Source of the DNA: Bacteroides sp.
Lineage (GTDB): Bacteria > Bacteroidota > Bacteroidia > Bacteroidales > Muribaculaceae
Assembly (NCBI GenBank): GCA_023665145.1
Contig: JAMPEM010000001.1
Location: 9,450 to 73,449, forward strand
Reading direction: 5' to 3'
Length of the DNA stretch: 64,000 nt
This document shows, piece after piece, positions 7,268 to 16,359 of this stretch. The number at the start of each line of letters is the position of its first letter. Positions within the stretch are counted from its first letter, which is position 1. The notes below the pieces were generated by a model. That model had not been told where the DNA came from, ran no database searches, and was given only the letters and a program-made list of their open reading frames with translations. Position numbers and translations under genes: made by a program.

Positions 7268-8389
7268 ATGAACACTGATAAAAAGATGAAAATAGCGGTA
7301 TTAGTGTCCGGTGGTGTGGATAGTGCCGTTGTGGTGGACAAGCTCTATAAGGAGGGGCATGACCTACACCTTTTTTACATCCGCATAGGTATGGATGATG
7401 ATAGTGGCGACTGTTCGGCTGAGGAGGATATTGAAATTTGCACTCTGCTTGCTGCAAGATATAATCTACCGTTTGAGGTAATATCTCTTCATGAGGAGTA
7501 TTGGGATCATGTGATGGACTACACATTGCGCACCGTTAAATCGGGACTTACACCTCATCCTGACATGATGTGCAATAAGATAATCAAATTCGGATTTTTC
7601 GAACAACGACGAGGTCACGAATTTGACAAAACAGCCACCGGACATTATGCATCAATAAAGGAACGTGATGGAAAGATTTTTTTGGCTACTGCAGCTGACC
7701 CTGTAAAGGATCAGACTGATTTTCTTGCACAGATAAGCTACGACCAACTCAGCCATCTGATGTTCCCTCTCGGTGACATTCCGAAAAAGCAGGTTAGAGA
7801 ATTAGCAGAACAGGCCAATCTTCCCAATGCTCGCAGAAAAGATTCGCAGGGGATCTGTTTTTTAGGAAAAATCAACTATTCCGACTTTATAAAACGTCAT
7901 CTTGGCGAGAAACCGGGTGCGGTCATAGAGATTGAGACCGGCAAGAAAATCGGCACGCACAGGGGGTATTGGTTCTATACTATCGGCCAACGCAAGGGGC
8001 TCGGGCTAAGTGGAGGACCGTGGTTTGTGGTAAAGAAAAATGTCAGGGACAATGTTGTATATGTATCAAATGGATATGACACACGCAAGCAATATGGCAA
8101 AGAGATATCCATCGAAGAGATGCACTGGATTACATGCGATCCTCTTTTGGGCAAGGAGGTTGGGGAAACATTCCCCATCACGTTCAAAACGCGCCATACA
8201 CCGGAATTTACACGAGGATTGATACGCAAACTTTCCGATCCCGGCTCATTCGTCGTAGAATCGGAAGAGGATGTTCAAGGAATAGCTCCAGGACAATTTG
8301 CCATAATATATACAGAGGATAGGGAACTTTGTCTCGGAAGCGGAATGATATCTCTTCCCGACAAGAAACGAAGGAAGAACAACCATTAA
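7268..8389 (+). CDS. mnmA: tRNA-specific 2-thiouridylase MnmA
   Basis: A 373-residue cytoplasmic enzyme that makes s2U34 in tRNA-Lys/Glu/Gln. The PP-loop SGGVDS is at 14-19, the first catalytic cysteine is in MCNKIIKFG (Cys102), GHYA is near 125-128, and the second, persulfide-carrying cysteine is in GICFLG (Cys197). The C-terminal beta-barrel domain follows. The length matches the family. I chose the ATG at 7268 because AGGAGGT at 7253-7259 sits 8 bases upstream, a rare strong Shine-Dalgarno for this phylum; an upstream in-frame start at 7250 would overlap the DoxX gene. Many Bacteroidales carry two MnmA paralogues. Confidence 0.95.
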   Translation: MNTDKKMKIAVLVSGGVDSAVVVDKLYKEGHDLHLFYIRIGMDDDSGDCSAEEDIEICTLLAARYNLPFEVISLHEEYWDHVMDYTLRTVKSGLTPHPDMMCNKIIKFGFFEQRRGHEFDKTATGHYASIKERDGKIFLATAADPVKDQTDFLAQISYDQLSHLMFPLGDIPKKQVRELAEQANLPNARRKDSQGICFLGKINYSDFIKRHLGEKPGAVIEIETGKKIGTHRGYWFYTIGQRKGLGLSGGPWFVVKKNVRDNVVYVSNGYDTRKQYGKEISIEEMHWITCDPLLGKEVGETFPITFKTRHTPEFTRGLIRKLSDPGSFVVESEEDVQGIAPGQFAIIYTEDRELCLGSGMISLPDKKRRKNNH

Positions 8390-8408
8390 AAATAATTATC
8401 TACATAAT

Positions 8409-9017
8409 ATGAGTGAAAAGATCAGGCTTGAATTGCTTGGAATAACTTACAATCAGATAGAATCCGGAGTTTACGCACTGATACTTCGTCAGGTAGGAGG
8501 TTCGCGACGTATTCCTATCATAATAGGTTTTCCGGAAGCACAAGCTATAGAATGTAAGCTTCAAGAGATAGTGACCCCTCGTCCGTTGACTCACGATATG
8601 ACCATGAATATCCTTAATGCTTTTGGCATTGAGATTAAGGAGGTATTCATTCATCAACTTCCCAACGGAATCTTCGCAGCGAGATTAATCTTGAGTGACG
8701 GACTGCGTGAAGAGGTTGTTGACTCCCGCTCCTCTGATGCCATAGCACTCGCGATACGCTGCGACGCTCCCATTTACACAAGCCGCGAAGTGCTTGACAA
8801 AGCCGGTTTTGACAACAACGAAAACGCCAAAGATGAAGGATTTACAGCTACAGCAAATCCGGATATTACACCAACTCAACCCAATGAGCTTAGCCACATG
8901 ACAGATAAAGAGCTTAAAGATGCCATGCAGAAAGCTGTTGCTGAGGAGAATTATGAAGAAGCAGCCCGTATAAAAACAGAACTTGATAATCGCAATGAAG
9001 ACAAGAACAAATCGTAA
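8409..9017 (+). CDS. Bifunctional nuclease-family (DUF151) protein with UVR motif
   Basis: A 202-residue protein. The N-terminal DUF151/BFN domain (about 5-130) includes IPIIIGFPEAQAIE and VDSRSSDAIALAIR. A low-complexity linker follows, then a C-terminal UVR-type helix pair (LKDAMQKAVAEENYEEAARIKTEL, about 163-190), as found in UvrB/UvrC. This two-domain form is standard in Bacteroidetes. Nuclease activity is known for plant BFN homologues; the bacterial role is unproven. Its 3' end overlaps the argR start, so the two are probably coupled. Confidence 0.85.
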   Translation: MSEKIRLELLGITYNQIESGVYALILRQVGGSRRIPIIIGFPEAQAIECKLQEIVTPRPLTHDMTMNILNAFGIEIKEVFIHQLPNGIFAARLILSDGLREEVVDSRSSDAIALAIRCDAPIYTSREVLDKAGFDNNENAKDEGFTATANPDITPTQPNELSHMTDKELKDAMQKAVAEENYEEAARIKTELDNRNEDKNKS

Positions 9018-9486
9018 CAAACGACTCCAACTGATATCCAAACTAATCCGCAACAGATGTATCTGCAGTCAGGATCAACTGATTTCGCTCCTTGCCGACA
9101 ATGGGTGTGAAATCACACAGGGCACTCTCTCTAGAGATTTGCATTTGATAAAGGCTATCAAGGTGCCAACTGAGAGGGGGATGTCAATGTATTCTCTTCC
9201 TGAAAGCGATTCACTTAAGGACAAATTGCTTGGGGGAAGTCATGTGCCGTCGAAGGCTAATTTTCAAAGCGGTTTCCTTTCTTTGGAGCTTTCCGGAAAT
9301 ATGGCTGTAATAAAGACTCGCAACGGATATGCAGCCGGTCTTGCCTACGAAATAGACCTTCACCATTTACCGGAGATTCTCGGTACGATTCCGGGCTCAG
9401 ACACTATTTTTGCAGTAATGCGTGAAGATGTCACACATGAGCAAGCAAAAAAGGTATTTGCCACAATGTTGCCTCTGGATGACTGA
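8995..9486 (+). CDS. argR: Arginine repressor ArgR
   Basis: A 163-residue, arginine-responsive DNA-binding protein. The N-terminal winged helix (about 8-70) includes the family signature ITQGTLSRDLHLIKAIKV. The C-terminal domain binds L-arginine and forms hexamers, with GTIPGSDTIFAVMR near the end matching the GTIAGDDTI-type motif. The start at 8995 overlaps the DUF151 gene by 23 bases; an alternative start at 8983 adds four residues. It lies directly before an ArgC-like gene and about 1.5 kb before arginine decarboxylase, so it probably controls arginine metabolism here. Confidence 0.92.
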   Translation: MKTRTNRNKRLQLISKLIRNRCICSQDQLISLLADNGCEITQGTLSRDLHLIKAIKVPTERGMSMYSLPESDSLKDKLLGGSHVPSKANFQSGFLSLELSGNMAVIKTRNGYAAGLAYEIDLHHLPEILGTIPGSDTIFAVMREDVTHEQAKKVFATMLPLDD

Positions 9487-9536
9487 ATCCTTTTCAACTT
9501 CAAATCATAGTTTGAATTATATATCTCCAAAACAAT

Positions 9537-10517
9537 ATGATAAAAGTAGGAATCTCGGGAGGTGTCACCGAAGAAGCAGGTGAATTACTACGCATCCTGA
9601 TTAATCATCCGGATGTGGATTTGCGAGCCATCCAATCAGCTCCGCGTCTTGGGGCAAAGGTGCAAAGTGTTCATTATGGATTGATTGGTGAATGTAACTT
9701 GCAGTTTACAGATCGTTTGCCACTTGACAATCTTGATGCTCTTTTCATCTGTGCAGAGAAAGATGCGTCGACACCGGAAGGCAACAAAACGGTTGATCCT
9801 ATGGTTGCAAAAGTGTTAAAAGACTCATCCGAATTTCCGGAACTACGCATCATAGATTTAAGCCGCTCGGAAAATTTGCGGACTACCTCAAGTGGTTACG
9901 TGTTCGGACTTTCTGAGATTTACAGGAAGCCATTGGTCAGAGGGGCAAAGAAGAGTACCCTCCCCTATCCCGAGGAATCGATTACACTCATAGCACTTTA
10001 CCCACTTGCGAAATCGCTGCTTCTAAATGGCAATATAGATGTTCACATCACGGCACGTCCGGGACTTATAAATACATCTCGCCTGGAAATGACAGCGGAG
10101 AATGTTGCCACTCATCTCACCGAGGCTCAAAAAAGTTTTAACGGGAAAGTGCGTTTTCATCTGACTGAGGAGCAATCTACACAAGCTCTGCGAGTCAATA
10201 TATCCTTACCCATGCAGACAGAACACAGCCATATTGTTGAGTCCTATGAAAATGTTTATGATGATCATAATTTCACATTTCTGACATCTTCACCGGTGAG
10301 TGAACGCGAAGTAGTCGGCACCAATAAATGTTTGATTTCCTTAAGAAAAACAGATGCATCGACTCTTGAGATAGACTGTGTGGCAGATGGTGATATGCGG
10401 GGTGGTGCAGCTGAAGCCGTCCATATTCTGAATCTTCTTTTCGGACTTCATGAACGTACCGGCCTTGCATTAAAGGCCTCATTACGCGATTCGTTTGTAA
10501 AGAAGGAAATATTATAG
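9537..10517 (+). CDS. N-acetyl-gamma-glutamyl-phosphate reductase-like protein lacking the catalytic cysteine
   Basis: A 326-residue protein with the ArgC architecture: an N-terminal Rossmann start (KVGISGGVTEEAGELLRIL), a GLSEIYR segment matching the GLPE block, and a C-terminal end (MRGGAAEAVHILNLLFGLHERTGL) matching KGASGQAVQNMNLMxGxxExxGL. However, the NPGCYPT active-site block is replaced by PYPEESI at about 143-149, so the nucleophilic cysteine needed for semialdehyde dehydrogenase chemistry is absent. It directly follows argR. It could be an inactive paralogue with a regulatory or structural role, or an enzyme with changed chemistry. Calling it argC without caution would be wrong. Confidence 0.72.
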   Translation: MIKVGISGGVTEEAGELLRILINHPDVDLRAIQSAPRLGAKVQSVHYGLIGECNLQFTDRLPLDNLDALFICAEKDASTPEGNKTVDPMVAKVLKDSSEFPELRIIDLSRSENLRTTSSGYVFGLSEIYRKPLVRGAKKSTLPYPEESITLIALYPLAKSLLLNGNIDVHITARPGLINTSRLEMTAENVATHLTEAQKSFNGKVRFHLTEEQSTQALRVNISLPMQTEHSHIVESYENVYDDHNFTFLTSSPVSEREVVGTNKCLISLRKTDASTLEIDCVADGDMRGGAAEAVHILNLLFGLHERTGLALKASLRDSFVKKEIL

Positions 10518-10551
10518 TAAGAATCATCATTTACTCCAATCATAACAGCAG

Positions 10552-10881
10552 ATGAGCGTAAATAAAGTAATATTATTAGGGAATGTAGGGAATGACCCGA
10601 TGGTGAGATACCCGCAGCAGGATTTTGCAGTGGCCTCCTTTTCGTTGGCTACAAATGAGGTGAACGGACAGACTCGGATTGAGACAACCGAGTGGCATAG
10701 AATTGTAGCGGCAGGGCGTTTGGGCAGTTTGGCGGAACGTTATATCCGCAAAGGCACACAATTATATGTGGAAGGGAAACTGCGCACCAGAGAATATGAG
10801 GATAAAATGCATATTATGCGTAAAATCACCGAGATTTATGCTGAAAAGATAGAATTACTCGGGCGAGCCGGTCAGCAATAA
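10552..10881 (+). CDS. ssb: Single-stranded DNA-binding protein, short form
   Basis: A 109-residue protein that is almost only the OB-fold: MSVNKVILLGNVGNDPMVRY at the start, TEWHRIVAAGRLGSLAERYIRKGTQLYVEGKLRTREY in the core. It ends in ELLGRAGQQ and lacks the Gly/Pro-rich linker and the acidic DDDIPF-type tip that recruits partner proteins in the main cellular SSB. It may therefore be an accessory SSB or an unusual chromosomal one. It lies between the ArgC-like gene and speA on the same strand. Confidence 0.88.
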   Translation: MSVNKVILLGNVGNDPMVRYPQQDFAVASFSLATNEVNGQTRIETTEWHRIVAAGRLGSLAERYIRKGTQLYVEGKLRTREYEDKMHIMRKITEIYAEKIELLGRAGQQ

Positions 10882-10948
10882 AAGAGACAAGGGAAATCCG
10901 CACAAAAACAGACAATAGATAACACCACTATAGAACTTTCGCAATCAA

Positions 10949-12847
10949 ATGAGAAAATGGCGTATAGAAGACTCTGAGGAGCTATATAATATCGGAGGAT
11001 GGGGGCTAACCTATTTTTCCATAAACAAGGATGGACATGCACAGGTAACACCAAAACCGGGATGCACACCGGTGGATCTTGTAGATGTCATCAATGAACT
11101 TAAGCTTAGAGATGTCTCTGCACCGATGCTTTTGCGTTTCCCGGATATTCTTGACAATAGAATTGAGAAGATATCAAAGTGTTTTCAAAATGCAGCCAAG
11201 GAATATGATTACCATGGTCAGAATTTTATTGTCTATCCGATTAAGGTCAATCAGATGCGTCAGGTTGTTGAGGAGATTGTGAGCCATGGAAATAAATTCA
11301 ACATCGGGCTGGAAGCCGGTTCAAAACCGGAGCTTCATGCAGTGCTTGCTGTAAATACGGATAATAACGCCCTGATAGTCTGCAATGGATATAAGGATGA
11401 GGATTATGTGGAGCTTGCTCTTCTTGCACAAAAGATGGGACGCAGAATATTCATCGTAGTTGAGAAGCTCAATGAGCTTAAACTAATAGCGACGGTGGCC
11501 AAAAGACTGAACGTTCGTCCCAATATTGGTGTAAGAATCAAATTGTCATCATCCGGCTCGGGGAAATGGGAGGAATCCGGAGGTGATGTTTCCAAGTTCG
11601 GTCTTAATTCGAGTGAACTCCTTGACGCTATAGATTATCTGAAGAAGACCAAACTTGATGATTGCCTGAAATTCATCCATTTCCATATAGGAAGTCAGAT
11701 TACAAAGATACGCCGCATCAAGTCGGCTCTGAGGGAAGCGATGCAGTTTTATGTGCAGTTGTGTCATTTGGGCTTTAACATTGATTTTGTGGATATAGGT
11801 GGTGGACTTGGAGTGGATTATGACGGCACACGTTCCTCTTCGGGAGAGAATTCCATGAATTATTCTATACAGGAATATGTCAATGATTCGGTGTCTGCCC
11901 TTGTGGACGTATGCAAGAAGAATGAACTGAAACATCCCAATATTATCACAGAGTCGGGTCGCTCCCTGACAGCCCATCATTCCGTGCTTGTCATAGAGGT
12001 GCTTGAGACAACCTCACTTCCTATCTGGAATGATAATGATAAGGTGGAAGAGGGTTCGCATGAGCTTTTGACAGAGCTTTATAATATATGGGATAAGATT
12101 AATGTATCTCGAGTTTTCGAGGATTGGCATGACGCTTTACAGATACGAGAGGAGGCTCTTGAACTGTTCTCTTTGGGTTTGCTGGATTTGGAGACACGGG
12201 CCAAGATTGAGAAGCTGTTCTGGTCGGTGGCACGGGATGTCAACGAGATGACTCGCTCAATGAAACATCCGCCCGAAGAATTGAAGAAAGTAGCGAAGAT
12301 GCTGCCTGAGAAATATTTCTGCAATTTTTCACTGTTTCAGTCACTCCCGGATGCATGGGCGATAGATCAGATGTTCCCCATCATGCCGATATCACGCCTT
12401 GACGAGAAGCCGACCAGACTATGCACCATTCAGGACATAACATGCGATTCCGACGGCAAGATACAGCATTTTGTTTCCCCTCAAGGCACGTCATATTCTC
12501 TTCCGGTACATGCACTTAAACAGGGTGAGCATTATTACATAGCCATCTTCCTTGTCGGGGCATATCAGGAAATACTTGGTGATCTTCACAATCTGTTTGG
12601 AGACACAGCTGCTGTGCATATATCTTTGACGAAGGATGGGTATGAAATCGAACAGATTGTGGATGGTGAACCTGTGGCAGAAGTGCTTGAATATGTGGAA
12701 TATTCCCCCAAGAAGTTGGTAAGGAACCTTGAAGCGTGGGTTACATCCTCCATGAAAAAGGGGATTATATCTGCCGAGGAGGGACGTCAATTCCTTAACA
12801 ATTATAAATCAGGACTTTACGGCATCACATATTTGGAACGTGAGTGA
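10949..12847 (+). CDS. speA: Biosynthetic arginine decarboxylase SpeA
   Basis: A 632-residue PLP enzyme (fold III) converting arginine to agmatine for polyamine synthesis. The PLP lysine is in YPIKVNQ (Lys99), HFHIGSQI and DIGGGLGVDY bind the cofactor phosphate, and the helical insertion and C-terminal domain are of normal length. Linked to argR and an ArgC-like gene upstream, which ties the region to arginine metabolism. The stop codon overlaps the truA start (TGATG), so truA is likely co-transcribed. Confidence 0.95.
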   Translation: MRKWRIEDSEELYNIGGWGLTYFSINKDGHAQVTPKPGCTPVDLVDVINELKLRDVSAPMLLRFPDILDNRIEKISKCFQNAAKEYDYHGQNFIVYPIKVNQMRQVVEEIVSHGNKFNIGLEAGSKPELHAVLAVNTDNNALIVCNGYKDEDYVELALLAQKMGRRIFIVVEKLNELKLIATVAKRLNVRPNIGVRIKLSSSGSGKWEESGGDVSKFGLNSSELLDAIDYLKKTKLDDCLKFIHFHIGSQITKIRRIKSALREAMQFYVQLCHLGFNIDFVDIGGGLGVDYDGTRSSSGENSMNYSIQEYVNDSVSALVDVCKKNELKHPNIITESGRSLTAHHSVLVIEVLETTSLPIWNDNDKVEEGSHELLTELYNIWDKINVSRVFEDWHDALQIREEALELFSLGLLDLETRAKIEKLFWSVARDVNEMTRSMKHPPEELKKVAKMLPEKYFCNFSLFQSLPDAWAIDQMFPIMPISRLDEKPTRLCTIQDITCDSDGKIQHFVSPQGTSYSLPVHALKQGEHYYIAIFLVGAYQEILGDLHNLFGDTAAVHISLTKDGYEIEQIVDGEPVAEVLEYVEYSPKKLVRNLEAWVTSSMKKGIISAEEGRQFLNNYKSGLYGITYLERE

Positions 12848-13578
12848 TGAGATATTTTATCCGGTTGTCATATAACGGGTCAGAATTCCATGGTTGGCAA
12901 CGACAGCCTAACGCTGACAGTGTGCAGGAGCGTCTTGAGTCTGCGTTGGGAACAATTTTCCGTCGGCCGATATATATAACCGGTGCCGGACGGACGGACA
13001 CCGGGGTTCATGCACGAACGATGTTTGCGCATTTTGATATAGACAAGGATATATCAGACACAGATAGACTGAAAAATTCGCTGAATCGGATGTGCGGCAG
13101 GAATATTTCGGTACACGAAATACATGAAGTACCGGAGAGTCTTCATGCCCGTTTTGATGCAAAATCACGCACTTATAAATATTTCATTTTATATGAGAAA
13201 TCAGCGTTTTTCTATCCCTTGTCGGTTTTATCCACGCCACTTGATGTAGAAAAGATGAATGAAGCGGCGGCCTTGCTGCTTGACACCTCTGATTTCACAT
13301 CGTTTGCCAAATTACATTCCGATGCGAAAACCAACATTTGCCAAGTCACGGAGGCGAGGTGGAGCAGGCTTACCGGTTGTAACGGAATTGTATTCACTAT
13401 TACAGCTGACAGGTTTTTGCGTAATATGGTAAGAGCCGTTGTAGGGACATTGGTTGAAGTGGGACGAGGGAAAATGAGCATTGAAGAGTTTAAAGCTGTA
13501 ATACATAAAAAGAATCGATGCTCGGCAGGAATATCCATGCCTCCGGAAGGTCTTTTTCTTTGGGACATAAAATATTGA
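12847..13578 (+). CDS. truA: tRNA pseudouridine(38-40) synthase TruA
   Basis: A 243-residue enzyme that isomerises uridines 38-40 in the anticodon arm of tRNAs. The catalytic aspartate is Asp51 in GRTDTGVHA. RYFIRLSYNGSEFHGWQRQ is the N-terminal signature, and FLRNMVRAVVGTLVEVGRGK the C-terminal one. The ATG at 12847 shares a base with the speA stop; a GTG three bases upstream (12844) is an alternative. Confidence 0.95.
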   Translation: MRYFIRLSYNGSEFHGWQRQPNADSVQERLESALGTIFRRPIYITGAGRTDTGVHARTMFAHFDIDKDISDTDRLKNSLNRMCGRNISVHEIHEVPESLHARFDAKSRTYKYFILYEKSAFFYPLSVLSTPLDVEKMNEAAALLLDTSDFTSFAKLHSDAKTNICQVTEARWSRLTGCNGIVFTITADRFLRNMVRAVVGTLVEVGRGKMSIEEFKAVIHKKNRCSAGISMPPEGLFLWDIKY

Positions 13579-13638
13579 CACCAGGGGACAAAATTTCAAT
13601 CTATATCTGAAAATATGCCCCATTAAATACATCTCGTT

Positions 13639-15648
13639 ATGACACCTCAAGACAAAATCCGCACATTGCGTGAGGAAATCAACCGTCACAATCACAGATA
13701 TTATGTGGAAAATTCACCGGAAATATCTGATAAAGATTTTGATGAACTTCTCAAAGAGCTTGAAAGGCTTGAATCAGAGCATCCTGAATATTATGATCCC
13801 CTCTCCCCCACTCAACGCGTAGGTTCAGACTTGACCAAGGAGTTTGAGCATGTGGTGCATCAGCGTCCTATGATGTCCCTTTCCAATTCTTACAGTATCG
13901 AGGATGTAGATGACTGGTTTGAAAGGGTGGATAAATCGTTGGGCGGAGAGGAGTTCTCTATAGTTGGTGAATTAAAATTTGACGGTACATCCATTTCGAT
14001 AACTTATCGGAAAGGACGCATGGTCAGGGCTGTGACGAGAGGTGATGGGACACAAGGCGATGATGTAACGGCAAATGTTAAGACAATACGAAGCATCCCG
14101 CTTGAACTTCAACCGGGAGATTGGCCCGATGAGTTTGAGATACGTGGTGAGATTTTGATGCCCTGGGAGGTGTTTGAAAAATTGAATGAGGAAAGAGCCT
14201 ATAACGATGAGCCGTTGTTTGCCAATCCGCGCAATGCTGCTTCGGGAACTCTTAAGATGCAGGATCCTAAGGTAGTGGCTTCGCGTCATCTTGATGCTCG
14301 TTTCTATTACCTTATTTCGGATAATCTGCCCTATGACAATCATTATCAAAATATGGAGGCAGCTCGAAGTTGGGGATTTAAGGTGTCAAAGAATATGAGT
14401 TTGCTTCATTCTCCGGATGAAGTAGATAAGTTTATCGAATATTGGGATGGAGAAAGGAAACGTCTTCCTGTAGCGACTGACGGACTTGTATTCAAAGTGA
14501 ACTCCATGCGGCAACAATTGAATTTGGGGTATACCGCAAAATCACCGCGATGGGCCATTGCATATAAATTTAATCCGGAAAGGGCGTTGACACAATTGCA
14601 ATATGTATCATTTGAAACCGGAAGGATGGGCATAGTCACTCCGGTTGCGAATCTGGAGCCGGTACTTTTATCCGGAACAATTGTTAAACGGGCTTCTCTC
14701 CATAACGATGACATCATAAAGGAGCTTGACATTCATCAGGGAGATTGGGTATATGTTGAGAAAGGTGGTGAGATAATACCCAAGATTACAGGGGTGGAAA
14801 AGAGTCGCAGAGAGCCTGATGCAGCAGCTATAAGATTTGTAAGTGATTGTCCGGAATGTGGCACTCCTCTTGAGCGTATTTATGGAGAGGCAGCTTGGTG
14901 TTGCCCCAACCATTACGGCTGCAGACCACAGATTACGGGCAGAATTGAGCATTTTGCGGCTCGAAGGATGATGAATATCGACGGGATAGGTGAAGAAACT
15001 GCGGAACTTTTGTATTCGTGCGGACTCGTAGAGCAAATAGCTGATTTATATGATCTGACTGTGGATAAACTTGCAGTCCTCGACAGACTTGGTGCTAAAA
15101 GCGCATCTAAAATCATTAAGGGAATTGAGGATTCGAAGACTGTTCCGTTTGAAAGAGTGGTTTATGCACTATCAATTCCCAATGTAGGAGAGACAACTGC
15201 AAAACGACTTGCCAAGACTGTAAAAAGTATGGATGCAATGCGCAATATGAGTATCGAGGAACTGACCGCGGTGCCGGATGTCGGCCCGGTGATAGCTAAA
15301 TGCATCTATGACTTTCTTCGAAATCCGATAAATATAGACAATATTGAAAGACTGACTAAAGCCGGTGTTCAAATGCAATTGTCAGAAGATAGGATGAGAC
15401 CGGCAGGAAATTCTCTTTCCGGGAAAACAATTGTTATTTCCGGAACATTTACAAAACATTCACGCGATGAATATAAAGATTTAATAGAGCACCACGGCGG
15501 GAAAAATTCCGGCAGTATTTCGAAGAAAACCGAATTTGTATTGGCCGGAGCAAACATGGGTCCGTCAAAACGACAAAAATGTGAGACGATGGGAATACCT
15601 ATGATTGATGAGGATGAATTTTTAAATATGATTGATAATAAAAGCTGA
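13639..15648 (+). CDS. ligA: NAD-dependent DNA ligase LigA
   Basis: A 669-residue replication and repair ligase with the standard domain order. The Ia domain holds YYVENSPEISDKDFDELL, the adenylation domain has the nucleophile Lys113 in ELKFDGTS, then come the OB-fold, a four-Cys zinc finger (CPECGTP...CCPNHYGC, about 399-425), the helix-hairpin-helix region, and a C-terminal BRCT domain (about 592-669). The length and motifs are complete. It is followed by an inverted repeat that probably ends the transcript. Confidence 0.97.
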   Translation: MTPQDKIRTLREEINRHNHRYYVENSPEISDKDFDELLKELERLESEHPEYYDPLSPTQRVGSDLTKEFEHVVHQRPMMSLSNSYSIEDVDDWFERVDKSLGGEEFSIVGELKFDGTSISITYRKGRMVRAVTRGDGTQGDDVTANVKTIRSIPLELQPGDWPDEFEIRGEILMPWEVFEKLNEERAYNDEPLFANPRNAASGTLKMQDPKVVASRHLDARFYYLISDNLPYDNHYQNMEAARSWGFKVSKNMSLLHSPDEVDKFIEYWDGERKRLPVATDGLVFKVNSMRQQLNLGYTAKSPRWAIAYKFNPERALTQLQYVSFETGRMGIVTPVANLEPVLLSGTIVKRASLHNDDIIKELDIHQGDWVYVEKGGEIIPKITGVEKSRREPDAAAIRFVSDCPECGTPLERIYGEAAWCCPNHYGCRPQITGRIEHFAARRMMNIDGIGEETAELLYSCGLVEQIADLYDLTVDKLAVLDRLGAKSASKIIKGIEDSKTVPFERVVYALSIPNVGETTAKRLAKTVKSMDAMRNMSIEELTAVPDVGPVIAKCIYDFLRNPINIDNIERLTKAGVQMQLSEDRMRPAGNSLSGKTIVISGTFTKHSRDEYKDLIEHHGGKNSGSISKKTEFVLAGANMGPSKRQKCETMGIPMIDEDEFLNMIDNKS

Positions 15649-15650
15649 GA

Positions 15651-15735
15651 GTTTAAGGTTTTGAGTTTAGAGAACATCCAAGTATTTACACATACATAAC
15701 TTTTGTCCAATCTCTCTAACCTCTAACCTTCAAAC
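15651..15735. repeat. Imperfect 23-bp inverted repeat between convergent genes
   Basis: The arm at 15651-15673 (GTTTAAGGTTTTGAGTTTAG...) pairs imperfectly with the arm at 15713-15735 (...AACCTCTAACCTTCAAAC), about 18 of 23 positions, around a 39-base loop. It begins 2 bases after the ligA stop and faces the end of a reverse-strand gene, so it may be a bidirectional terminator or a small mobile palindrome. It is not clearly part of the TTAGAGG family. Confidence 0.55.
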
Positions 15736-15789
15736 ACCAAAATTTTTGGATGTTGCAACTTGCCGAAGATTAAACTTGTATAAGTTGCA

Positions 15790-16359
15790 TCAATAGTAAG
15801 TTATCTTACGAGATTCAATATAAGTATTCTCTTTTGACTTGTTCTTTTCGGCAAATGTCTGAGTTTCGTGTACCATCCTTTTAATCCAGTTGCCGTAACT
15901 GTCATATTCATGCTGAGAATACTCACATACGGTCACTTTATCACCATCCTCATAATAATATTCTATTACTTTTCCATCCTGATATTTGCTCTTACGGATT
16001 ATATGTATTTTGCCACCCATAGAATTGGTAAAATCATAAATAATCGGCTGATTAATGTCATCGTAAGAAATCTTGATGGAAAGCTCCTTATTACCAAGAC
16101 TCAGATTCACTTGTTGCGGATATCCCCGCTCGTTATATGTGTAGAAATCAGACTCAAGCGCTCCGTCGGGGCGGAATTTATCAGACCCAAACCATTTGGT
16201 ATATTCATTTCCCTTCTCAACTTTTATTTGCTTGACAGGGCCGGCAACTTCATATAAAATGCCAGTTTTATATCGAGTTTCACCTTTAATGGTAAATCCG
16301 GTGCTTGTTATAATTGCAAAAACAACTAAAAAAAACGTAAAAACTTTAATTTTATTCAT
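15790..16359 (-). CDS. Secreted hypothetical protein, tandem paralogue 2
   Basis: A 189-residue protein of unknown function with a signal peptide (MNKIKVFTFFLVVFAIITSTGF). It shares a layout with its upstream neighbour: KTGILYEVAGPVKQIKV near the mature N-terminus, a YNERGYPQ segment, an EYYYEDGDKVTV segment, and a terminal YDSYGNWIKR...YIESRKITYY motif. The repeated Y-x-x-GYP / YGNW strands suggest a small beta-sheet fold like RHS/YD-type repeats. I chose the ATG at 16359, which overlaps the upstream stop by 8 bases and puts the signal peptide at the N-terminus. Confidence 0.7.
   Translation of the reverse strand: MNKIKVFTFFLVVFAIITSTGFTIKGETRYKTGILYEVAGPVKQIKVEKGNEYTKWFGSDKFRPDGALESDFYTYNERGYPQQVNLSLGNKELSIKISYDDINQPIIYDFTNSMGGKIHIIRKSKYQDGKVIEYYYEDGDKVTVCEYSQHEYDSYGNWIKRMVHETQTFAEKNKSKENTYIESRKITYY

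Noticed and set aside
13972..14349. 125-residue reverse ORF inside ligA
   Set aside because: It is antisense to the conserved adenylation domain of LigA; its composition is that of a mirror frame.
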